Below, one piece after another: positions 1-12,600 of a stretch of DNA of 64,000 bases (the first letter of the stretch is position 1; the number at the start of each line of letters is the position of its first letter). This stretch comes from Pomphorhynchus laevis (Eukaryota; Acanthocephala; Palaeacanthocephala; Echinorhynchida; Pomphorhynchidae). The DNA lies in contig WNNJ02002553.1 in NCBI GenBank assembly GCA_012934845.2, positions 62,001 to 126,000 on the forward strand, given 5' to 3'. A model generated the notes under the pieces. That model was given only the letters and a program-made list of their open reading frames with translations, did no database searches and was not told the origin of the DNA. A program made the translations under genes and the position numbers.

Positions 1-536
1 ATTATATATTTATAATATATACCATTGTATATTATCTATTTATATTTATTTGTTGATTTATATTTATTTTATATTTATACTTTATAAAACAGAACAGTAT
101 TTTTGTTTCAATTGATCTTCCTCCAACATTCAAAAATTTTAATAATATTTTATTGATTTATATTTTTCGATTTTTCGCTTGATTTTATATTCATTAATTT
201 TATATTAAAATTAATTAATTAATTTTAATTATTTAATATTAATTAATTTTAATTAATATTTAATTAATTATTCATTAATTTTATAATTTTACATAAATAT
301 ATTGACATATTGACATATTATAATGTGTGGTAATAATGAGATATGTGATATGTGATATTATTAATATGTAGTAATAATATGTATAAATATTTATACACGA
401 GCTAAACGTTGACGTGAACGCTCATTAAGTGATATTAAGTGATCGCTTTGATGGTTTATAATTTAGACTTTCAATAGATTTAGTCCTAATTTTCTCTGTG
501 TGAATATCTTTTATGTTTTGTAGCAATTGCTTTCAG

Positions 537-624
537 CAGCCAGGTCTTATTCATTACAATTATATGTCGAAGATCCCGAAAAATGGCTGGAACTCGTTTT
601 CTTAAACGTGGTAGTGATTGCAAG
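537..624 (+). CDS. FIG4: FIG4 exon: SAC N-domain, AGTRFLKRG motif
   Basis: Reads ITIICRRSRKMAGTRFLKRG and ends at GATTGCAAG before a gtaaat donor. It matches the FIG4 stretch LIARRSSKFAGTRFLKRG. The internal ATG at about 583 is not the start, because the homology continues upstream of it. The acceptor is either at 535-536 or a few bases later, so the left edge is uncertain by about 3-10 bases. Confidence 0.8.
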
Positions 625-3600
625 GTAAATACCTCATTTTGTAAAATTTGTAAAATTGCATATTTTCAAGGGTAACGTGGCTAATGAAGTTGAAACTGAA
701 CAGATCATAAGTGATGGATCATGTTTTTTGCTCCACAGTAATACTTTTAGTTTTGTCATGTTACGTGGATCTGTACCTGCTTATTGGTCTCAGGACCCGC
801 GATCAGCACCGACTCCTCCAATTGTTTGTTAGTAAACATTTTGTGATTGCATCTTCATTGTAAACTTAACTGCTTCTAAATTGCTTTGTAGGAGTAGATT
901 GCTTTGTTGAAGAACAATACATTACATTTTAAAATACAAGATTATTAAGTAAATCCAAACAATTTATAAAATAAAATTTTAATGTATAAATTTTGCTTGG
1001 TCATTAAAGCTGAAAGATTATGAAAGATAATAAAAAGATAGATCAATAAAAGATATATTTCGGCATTGATTAAAAATTTATCGTCCTAAGATGATAATCT
1101 CTGAAAATATATTCTCAATGTTGACAACAATTTCTTACTTCATTAAACTTATATTGTTGTGCAAGTGCGCTAGTTGTCGAAAAAAAAAACAAGTTTTTCT
1201 AAATACCGAATGGCTCACTACTGAATGTTAATAAACCGTGGGCAATGGAAAAATAAATACATCACTAGCCATTCAATTTCAATCATATACTAATATTTTG
1301 CATTTTGCTTCCAAATTGATGAATAATATCGTTTAGTTGATCGATCAAATCCATATCACATCCCGGCTTGTCAACATTACAAACAACTCTACAATCGGTA
1401 CGGATTTCCTATTGTGATATTAGACCTAGTAAAGGTATAATTTATTGTTTCGAAGATTTTGTTGAGTGATTAATTTTATAATATTACACGTTTGAGCGAT
1501 ATTTTTTAAATATTAATTATTTAATAATTTATAGAATTAATAATTGATAAAAATAAATGGATTAGAATATAGTTCATTGATTAAATGAACTATATACATA
1601 ATTAATTTAATTAAAAAATTGAATTAATTTTATTTAATTAAAGAAATATTTTTAAATAATAACTTTGTTGTAACTACTTAGTTGAATAAATTGCAATACC
1701 ATTTTCGTCACAAGTAATGTTTTTATATTTTAATCTACGTCACACGTAATGTTTTTTATACAATAGAATATTCCATAATTCGATTTTTGATGACATAGTT
1801 TGTATAACTTTAAGGACATGTTTTAACATTCAGATGTAGTTTGTGATGTAAGTATGTGAATAAAGCTATAAATCAATTGATAATCCACAGATAAAATGTA
1901 ATATTTGAAGGTCATATCCAGATAATTTCTTAAATTAATTTGTATTTGTTATCTAGTTAAACAATACATCAAACGATTTATTATTTTTTAGTTTTAGTCC
2001 TTTCGAAACCTTAGTTGTTTATTTGATTATTTAATTGTTATGAATAAAGTAAAATTTTCTCGTAGACCAACGAACGGAAGAAACGAGAGGAATTTTTAAG
2101 CGATGAATTGAAATCATCAATACAATATGCTGACCTATTTTTACCACTGAACAGTTTATTTTACAACCATTTTGACATGTCTGCTGCTAGAAGGTATGCC
2201 ACAGCAGTTTACTTTTTTACTTAAGCACACACAGACATTTTGATGTTTTCGAACCACTTGATAAAATTGCTTCTGAGCTCGTCAGCAAAGTTGGATATTT
2301 CTGTCCGAAGCTTAATTTACGGTAAGTAAATTTACCAATATTAAGTGAGTCTAGTACAAATCAATTGACGTTGGTTTTTAGCCAGAAAGGAATTATACGG
2401 TTAAACTGTGTGGACTGTCTTGATAGAACAAATACCGCAATTCACGTCATTGGCAAACATGTTATTAGAATTCATGTACGTTAAAAATTATAACGTACAA
2501 TTATTTTAACAAGTATCATATATAACATTACTGTAATATTGCTGATGTTGTTAGCGATATGTTTATATAAAAAATTTATAACGATCGCCGCCATTTTTAG
2601 CAGTACATGGCAAAAGAAAATGGCGGCGATCGTTTAAAATTTTTTATATCATTTTTTAAAACACATTAATTTTTTGAAGATGATAACAGACGTTAGCGAA
2701 ATATCAAATAAAATTTTCATCCTTTATTTTGATGCAGCTCCAATAATTCTTTATCATTAATGGATAAAGACATTAAAAACAAAATTATTGATATTAAAAA
2801 CAAAATTATTGCATTTTATAAATTAGTTCAGCACGTCAGATTAGAACAAAATAAAAATATGTACTCCAAAGTACTCAAGCTATCCATCAATGATTTATAG
2901 CGCTTCAAGTGCTAATGAAAATGGGTTCAACGCATAAAGCGTCATTATCGATCAGATAATCGATCGGAGGGCGAAATCAAAATGATCGGGATGCTTAAAT
3001 TCGTCGAAAGGTAGCGGAAAAGATTGAGGACGGTGACGTTAAGAAGGCGCTACGGACATTGCGTTCAAACACCACTTTTCTGTTCTGCGACACTACAGCT
3101 TAATCGCTACAGCAGCTGCATCCAGCACGGTTCTTTCACTCACATGATCCTCTATTATCAAGGATAGGCTTTAATATACCGACGGTGCCGGTTGTTTCGT
3201 TTTGCGCAGTTTTACGGTCTTTTCTACCTTCTTCGGCAGCAGAGCCTGATGGTTTGAGCCCCTCCTATCTGAAGGATCTTATGGGTTAATTCTCTAACGC
3301 CGCAGCAGATCACCTCACAAAAGCACTACTAGGTCTGGTGTTGTTGCTTATGTCCGGCAGGGTACCTAATAGTGTAGCACTGATAGTGTGTTGTGTCAGG
3401 CTGCTAGCTATCGTATGAAGGACGGGGCGTTCGGCATATAGCAGTCAGTTTTACCATCCTACGCATAGCGGCGAAGTTTGCTAGCCGTTTGCCTCGGAGT
3501 TTCTCGTTGATAGACTCATGCCAGTTCAGCTGGGAGTTGGCGTCCTACGTGGCATCGAAGCTGCTATCCACAATGCGCGAATGTTATAGAGGGATTAAGC

Positions 3601-6600
3601 TGGTTCTGACTATGCACTGCTGAACTGGACTTCCGAAACGCGTTCAACAGCGTGAAACGCGATGTTGTCCTCGACAGGGGTGTGCGGGACGTTCAATCGA
3701 TTCTTCCGTTCGTTGGTTATGCTACAACAAGCCAAGTCATCTGTTTTCAGGAACGAGAGTATATCATCCATCGACGGAGTTCTACAGAACGACCCGCTGG
3801 GTCCACTCATGTTCTGTCTCGCAGTCAGTGACATGGCGCACACTATGAGGTCGTTTTTTGATCCCTCGACTACACCATTGTGTTTGTCGACTGATCCCCC
3901 GACTACACGATTGTGTTTGTCGACTGATCCCCTGACTACACGATTGTGTAGTCGGGGGATCAGTCGACACGTTGATATATGATGTCACCATCATCCAGAA
4001 ATTGGGAGCTGATATGTGGATTTTACTTAACTTGACAAAGTGCGATATCACCGAAACCGATAAGTATGTGAACAGATCTATTATATACGCTCTCCTGGGG
4101 TGTAGAAGAGTAGATCATGCAGACGCCCATTTGTTGGGCATCTTCATGATGTCCAAATCATGCGGCGATTGCGCGCGGCAACGCCGCATGTTTTTACAAA
4201 TATCTTGCAAATCGTTGCACGCAGAATTTGATTATTTCATTGATAATTGTTTAATTGTAAATAATTAATCTAATAGGTTGCATAGTCAATGGTATGAATT
4301 ATCTGATACAAGCTGCCTGGCTTTAGAAATACAAACTACTGTATATCTCTTATATATCATATTGATACTTAGCTTATGTTACTCTATCCAGATAGGGCAT
4401 AGTTAATCTGTCATTTATTATAACCAAATATTCGTTAGTTCAAGCTTACGATTTCTTACATATTTTTTTTAACTTTACACTCTTGAATGGACAGATTTTT
4501 TAGTTACAACAAATGGGATTGTTACAATCTGACTTTAAAATTGAGGATGAATGCTTTCTCGATAGGTATGTATGTCAATTGATATCAATTAAATGAATCA
4601 AATCAGCTAACTGAGTTCACGTATTTAATATAATTATAAACTAAACAAAACATAATAATGCTAAATCAAAATTTAATAAATAATAAAATAAATAATTGTT
4701 TTTAGATTTTCTATAAAAACAATTTTATTAATTTTAATTTTTATTTTAATTTTTAATTTTTTAATTTTAATTTTATTTTTTTTATTTTAAATTTCTATTG
4801 AAATTTAAAATAAACGTCATTTTTATGAATTGACTGAATCAAAATTAAATAATTAAATAATAAAATTGTTTTTAGATTTTTTATAATTTATATCAAGTTA
4901 AAATAAAAATTTGAAATTTAAAAATTCATTTTTATGAATTGAATAATAAATAACAGACGTTGTATCAGAATAAGGATTAGAGGTCATCAGGAGGAACTGC
5001 TATGCTTTCAGGTTTCGGACCCTAACTCTTCTACCCAACATAGCAGCGGGGCCAAATACATGCTAATGATGTATTTCCTCTGAAATAACTATCTAGTATC
5101 TTATTCTAATGCAAAGTATATTATTTATTATCCATCCATAAAAATTTGCCACTTAAGAGTTTAAATTTATTCTTTATATTATTGTGTAGATTTATATATT
5201 TTACTATTTTCTGCTTGATGTTATTTTTATAGTAACCTAGTTTAAAATATGTATCTATTAAATTATTTAAATGATTTTGAAGAAAGCCAATATCATTACA
5301 TATTGTTGCAATTCTTAAAATTTCATTATTTAATGTATTATATTTTATATTATATGGTATGCATGAATGCTCATGCAAAAATATGTTTCTGTAAATTTAA
5401 ATATGTCATCTTTACGATATAAATTAATAGTAGTTTTAGTTAATGTTAATTTAATGTTCATATCTAGATATACACATTCTTTATCATTAATATTGGTTTT
5501 GTTAAGAATAAGGCTTCCTGGATAAATTTGTTCACTAATTGAATAAAAATTATTAGAATTAAATATACATATCATCAATGTATCGAAACATATATTTCAT
5601 ATATTTATATTGTTTAGATTTAGTTTTTACACAGTTATGAACAAATTCATATTCTATAAAGCTTAAAAATAAGTCAGCTATAATTTAACTTTAATCAAGT
5701 TTTTAAATAGTTAATACTGATCCATTATTGATGTAGCTGGATCAAAGGAAAGGCGTAATTATTTTTTATATTTCGTTAACTTCTGTTAGCATCTCCAGAA
5801 AAGTTAATTTTCTGAAGATGTAATTTTCTGAAGATGCTAACAGAATTTAGCGAAATATCAAAAATAATTTCTTCTTTCCTTTTATCCAGCTCCAATAATT
5901 ATTTTAATCAAGTTCTATAAACTTAATTCAGTTGTCTTTCAAAAATTTTCCAAAATATTCTGTTTGTTGTTTACTAACAAAATACAAATATTTTACGAAG
6001 ACAAGCTTAAAGAGAAATATTTATTATTTATAAACCAATATACAACGAGAAAGGGGAGAATAAATTTTAATAAGATGATCTAAATAAGAAAATTATGATA
6101 ATTTACAAAAATTATTAATAATCTATTTTTCACAAAGTCATTGATCACGTTCAATTGTGATATAAATTAAAGAAAATGTAAAATTACATATGTAATTCAT
6201 ATCAGATCATCAACATGTTCTGCTTATGTTGTAAATTTCGCGAGTTTTTCAATTTAATTATTAAAAAGACCGCAAAAATGATTTTGTGCCCAATGACCTG
6301 TTTTTTAATATTTTTTTCGTTAATTGTTTTGTCCAGAAAGTTCGATTTTTCTTGAAATTATAGTCTCTTAAATTGTTGTGTGAAAACAGTTTTAAAAAAG
6401 TAAACTTATTCTATCTTAATAATATGTTAATATTATTGTTAATATAATATTATGTTAATATAATAATTATGTTAATATTATGTTAATATAATATGTTAAA
6501 TATTATATTACTTAATCACTTTTATTTTTTACATAATTTATATTCTTTTGGTACATTAGATGGTTGTGCAATCACTCGCATTATATTTTATCTTCGATGC

Positions 6601-9600
6601 TTGTGCTACTAAGTATTAAAACCGTAAATTTCTTTGAATTTATCAAACAAATTGATATGATTTTATCCATCTACTACTTTTACGTTTTGCTTATAAAACA
6701 AATATTTATGTCAAAATATTGTAGGATTCTTCGTTATTTGTATGAAAGTGCAGGTGATGTATTAGCCATGCAGTACTGCGGATCCAGAATGGTTCACAAC
6801 TGGGAAACGTACCAGAACATATCACCATGGAAATCTCAATCTCGAGAACTTATTCATAACCTATCAAGATATTATAATACTACTTTTTCAGGTAACCAAC
6901 TTCTTTTAACTTTATAAAACGTTTGTTTTGTTAAACTCTTTAATATATCCATTTCTTAGAGAAAATTTACTTTCTGTATTCGTCATTAGGGTTTATAGTG
7001 AGTTTTACAGATAGTGACGTTTTCGGATAATAATTTGAAAGTGTCAAAAATTAAAAATTTATTTTTAATTTTTATTTTAAAGTTTAATTTTGAATTATAT
7101 TCTCACAATGTATTAATTCATTTAGATTTCGACAAACAAGCATGTATCAATGTATTTCTAGGAGTTTATCGTCCATACAATCACAGTTTTCATATTTGGG
7201 ATGTCACTAGTGACTTTCACCTACACAATCCAGAAAACAGGGTGGGATATAAAAAACCGCAGTAAGTGATCATTTATATGAGCTATAACCTATGAAGTTA
7301 TATCGTCCATATATCGACAATTCTACTGATGTTATTAGTATGATTATGATAATTAACATGTCGACAATTATTTGATACATAATCCTTTACTTAGCAAATC
7401 CTTTTTTAAATCAAACACGTTACAATTTAACGAAGTTCAGGACATATTTAATCTTGACATTTAATCTTGGTGCTTAAATCTAGAAAAATATCAAAACTGT
7501 ATGAACCATATATATAACTGTTCATTTAGCCTTTAAACAATTCGTTAAAAAATATTCAATTTTATTTAGTTACACAGCTTGGGCTGCTGACTGTTTTTGG
7601 GATGAATATACAGATGACGAAGACGGTATAATCACATTTTTATGCTAACTGTTTATGGTATTAACTTTCAATTTACTTGATATCGGTTAAAATCATTCAG
7701 ATATTATTGTAGCAAATTGAGGTGTGATGCGGGGTTACCCCTAAAGTCCAACAATATTCTCTTTCTACGTTGCGGATCTGCCATTGTATTTTCAAAAATA
7801 TCACTTGAATGCAGAGTAGCGTTTTATGCTGACGTTTTTGTTATACTTTTAGAATCATTGGCGGACACGCAAAACGTTCTGAATAAATTGATTCGCTTAT
7901 GTGGCCAGAAAAATGTCGGTTAGCACAGATAAATGAGAGAAATAAAATTCAACCGAAACGGTGGCTTACAACGTAATGATCGTATTTATATTAGATGAAA
8001 ATCGTTAAAATTGTGCTCAACTATTTATGCATCAAAATAACTTCATGCCTGTGTTCTGTAAAGCAAATATCGGCAAAACTAATTTATTGTTTGCTGGAAT
8101 ATGGAATTAGATCAGGGCCAACTGTAATTTACGGGAGCTCATTTATTCTTTCGAAACATTTTGTTACCTAGTGTAGAATACGAATTACAATATGAATTTT
8201 AATTCATAGATGTCAATGGTGTTTCCTTAAGCAAATTGTAGGGATTTCTAACATATACTCCTCCATGGTAGTGATTAGCTAAACTCATATCGTACTCTGA
8301 GTTGGTACGTAATCGATTCTTCCAATGTCATAAGCTTTTTGCTTAAATTATTAAAATCAGCAACACGAAACTGCACAATTAGATCTGAACCCCTATTTTT
8401 TAGCAAAAAATTGGCGATTACCCAAATATAATGCACTCCTTTATGTAGCGGGCCTTTATACGTAGATTTCAAATGTGTATTTGTGTCAAATACAAATTTG
8501 AAACAAGGCGGATAAATTAAGTTTTTGAAATTAGTTCAATTAAAGTTTAGTTTGTCACCTATCGATTATCAACAAATTAATTTCAATGAAACTCTGATGT
8601 AGCGATTATTTCACAATAATAATTTAGCGATTATTTAAAATTTATCTGCTTAAAAATCAACGAATAATTTTTACACGTCAAAGACAATGCCCTAAATTGT
8701 TGATTTCTTCAAAACTAAAATTATAAATATAAATTTATGAATAAATTGCAAAAATTTCTTTTTTATTTTTAATTGAATATTTCAAATAATTGAAAATTAC
8801 AATTTTATAATCTAAAAAATCGATTTAATATTTTTTAACAATTAACAAATCGATAAAAAATAAATCATTTAATTACTGTCATTGTAGTGAAATCGCAATC
8901 TACGATCAATAGTACGGGCTTGTTTGAGCAACATTATCAATCTAGGCACACAACTCATTTTGATGAATATTTCAATTTTAAACAGCTCAAGGCATTCAAC
9001 GGGAAGAATGAGGAAATTGTCGGCAGCTTTATAAAGCGATGCAAAGAAGATCGGTATAATTTTTATATTTTGATTTTGTTGTTACATATTTTTGGTGACA
9101 GCTTCGAAACAAAATCATTATATCCAGAACGACGTATAGATGCAAGTTTAGTTTTTACATATTTGTAATTAAAACAAATAATAGGAACATTAGTTTTTTA
9201 TGGGAACACACGTTCCCACCAAAAACTAATGGCCGACACTCTCCATCATAATCCTTAACACTAGTAGTAATGATTTGAACTTCTTAGCTCCACCTCTAGT
9301 TCGCGTAATGCCTTTATCTATACAAAAGAATTAAGATACCGAAAATATAAAGTGCCCGTTATACAAAATTGATGTCAATTATCGAAAATATAAATATAAA
9401 TATCGAAGTAATATAAATTAATATAAATTATAATATTAATTTTATGTTCGCATCTGTTCGAATTTAATGACAACAATCTTTATTTTATCTAAGATTATCT
9501 AAGATCTTATTATCGATCATCGGATATAAATCAACCAAATCAAAGTAATAACATTATAATATTATATTGTTATTATATTATTAAATTATTACATTATATT

Positions 9601-12600
9601 ATTTATAAATATTTATCAATAACCCTAAAATTATTGTATCATGTTACTTATAATATTACTTATATTACTTATTACTTACTTTATTATTGTTGTGTACAAC
9701 ACGGTGTAACACACAGTGTACAACACAGTGTTCAACACTGTGTACAACACGGTGTACAACACGGTGTAAAACATAGTGTACAACACTGTGTACAATACAG
9801 TGTACAACACCGTGTAAAACACGGTGTACTACACCGTCTACAACACGGTGTACAACACCGTGTACAACACTGTCTACAACACTGTGTATAACACCGTGTA
9901 CAACACGGTGTACAACATTGTGTACAACACTGTGTACAACACGGTGTACAAAAAGGCGGAAAGCACCGTGTACAATACTGTGTAAACAACCGTGTAAAAC
10001 ACGGTGTACCACACCGTGTACAACACTGTCTACAACACTGTATAACACCATGTACAACACTGTCTACAACACTGTACAACAATGTGTACAACACTGTGTA
10101 CAACACTGTGTACAACACTGTGTACAACACTGTGTACAACACTGTGTACAACACTGTGTACAACACTGTGTACAACACTGTGTATAACACTGTGTTCGAC
10201 ACTGTGGTCAACACTATGTACACAGTTTTGTTGTACACACTGTGTACATAGCGTACACTATGTACGTAGTGTTGTACAACACTATGTACATAGTGTGCAC
10301 TATCGAAAATATAAAAATATAAATATCGAAAATAGTATGAAATTTTATTAATTTTATATTCGCATCTGTTCGTATTTAATTACCAAAATCCTAATTTTAT
10401 TAAAGATTATCTGAAATCTTATTATCGAGCATCGGATATAAATCACCCAAATTAAAGTAATAACATTAAAATATTATAATCTTATTATAATATTTAATTA
10501 TTACATTATATTATTAATGAGTATTTATCAAACACCTATTAAATATTGTATAATATTACCTATGATTTTACTTATATTACTTCTTACTTACTTTTTTATT
10601 GTTGTGTACAACACGGTGTACAACACGGTGTACAACACGGTGTACAACACGGTATTCAACACTGTGTACAACACCGTGTAAAACACGTTGTACAACACTG
10701 TGTACCACACAGTGTACAACACGGTGTACACCATCGTGTACAACACTGTGTACAACACTATGTACAACACTGTGGGTACAACACCGTGTACAACACTGTG
10801 TACATGACTGTTTACAACACGTTTTAGTACACGGTGTACAACACCGTGTACAACATGGTGTACAAAACTGTGTACAACACTGTGTACAAAACTGTGTACA
10901 ACACTGTGTACAACACTGTGTACAACACTGTGTACAACACTGTGTACAACACTGTGTACAACACTGTGTACAACACTGTGTACAACACTGTGTACAACAC
11001 TGTGTACAACACTGTGTACAACACTGTGTACAACACTGTGTACAACACTGTGTACAACACTGTGTACAACACTGTGTACAACACTGTGTACAACACTGTG
11101 TACAACACTGTGTACAACACTGTGTACAACACTGTGTACAACACTGTGTACAACACTGTGTACAACACTGTGTACAACACTGTGTACAACACTGTGTACA
11201 ACACTGTGTACAACACTGTGTACAACACTGTGTACAACACTGTGTACAACACTGTGTACAACACTGTGTACAACACTGTTTACAACACTGTATACCTCAC
11301 TATGTACAACACTGTGTACAACACAGAGTAAAACACTGTGTTCACAGTGTTGTTGTACACACTGTATACATAGCGTACACTATGTAGGCAGTGTTGTACA
11401 ACAACATGTACAAAACACTGTGTACATATTGTACACTATTAATCAAAACGTAGTATTCTTCTTGAGTTAAAATTTTTTTTATCAGAACTTTTATTTACTA
11501 TTCTTGCAACCGTCATTCCAAAACTTCATTGTCGATTTGCGATTAGTACAAATTTGTTAGATAATAAGACCCTCAGATGTTATAATTATCTCATTACTTA
11601 CGATTTAATCAACATAAGCCTTTTAATATGCGTTAATAAAGCATTGTAATAACTAAATGAATTTTTTGCGAATTAAATCGTATTAAGGTTTAACAAAATT
11701 GTTTAGTTTAGGCAATAAAAGTTAAATAAAAGTATCGTGAATTTTAATTTAGTTTCACTAAATTAAAATTGAATTTAATCTTAATAATCTATGCGATAAA
11801 ATAGATTGCAATTTGGGAAACAAATATAAACAAAATAAAAACTAATTAATTATTACAATTAATAATTAGTAATTAAATTAATTAAATAATAAGTTTCCTT
11901 GGCCTGACTATATCCAGGCCAAGGAAAATTTTATTAAATTTGACAAGACTGACTATTGACTTTGACAATGCATATACTCTCACCTCGTCTTGATTAAATG
12001 GAATTAATGGATGTTTTCATAAAATTTGTGTAAAAAAATGTAAAAAGTCTTTTTATAAAAAATGAAAAGATGTAAAGAGTAAAAAAGTAAAGAAAAGAAA
12101 TAAGGAGTCAGCGTCATTTTTACTCAGCAGTGAACGAAAATTATATCAACAATATTCTGATTCGGACAGCGATTACGTCTTAACACGTTTACACGTTGTC
12201 AACATGATGACTTAAAATTATAAGATATTTATTATATTAGTGAAAAAAAAACAATTTAATTAAAAATGAAATTGTTTAAAGCAACATCTTAAAAATATAA
12301 AGAAGTTGTATATATTATCTATCATCGAATACCTTCATTTAGAGAATTTAAAGGAAATCCAAATTTAAAATCTGAAAATGAACCATGACAATTAGAAATC
12401 AAAGTTTATGTTACCTTAAATCACAAAAAGTTTGTGATTTCAGAGGTTATGTATACGTAAAATTGTATTTTAATTGTATGCTACATTGTATTTTGAACCT
12501 TTAAATGTGTAGTTATCGAAACTTTAAATTAGTTAAATAGTTTGAATTGTGTTCATGCGATTGAATCTGTCATCCAGTAATTGCTTTTGGATAGAAATTA

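Larger units (their letters stand above)
2476..4503 (+). other. FIG4 intron holding a palindrome, a decayed LINE and AT-rich DNA
   Basis: No host exon was seen in this 2-kb stretch. It contains an 85-bp palindrome (2565-2649), the right half of a foldback element (about 2665-2745), and a plus-strand LINE remnant (about 2925-4060). The rest is AT-rich. Confidence 0.6.

Noticed and set aside
583-624. ATG in AAAATGGCTGGAACTCG as the FIG4 start codon
   Set aside because: Homology to FIG4 (ITIICRRSRK) continues in frame upstream of it.
6564-6917. 117-codon frame starting at 6564 as a separate gene
   Set aside because: Only 6725-6891 shows homology (FIG4 exon). The upstream part is AT-rich intron that happens to be open.
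9634-11387. Open frames of up to 262 codons in the 12-bp arrays (QHCV, LYTV and NTVY repeats)
   Set aside because: The period is a multiple of three, so any stop-free frame stays open. No initiation context, no homology, and several frames on both strands are equally open.
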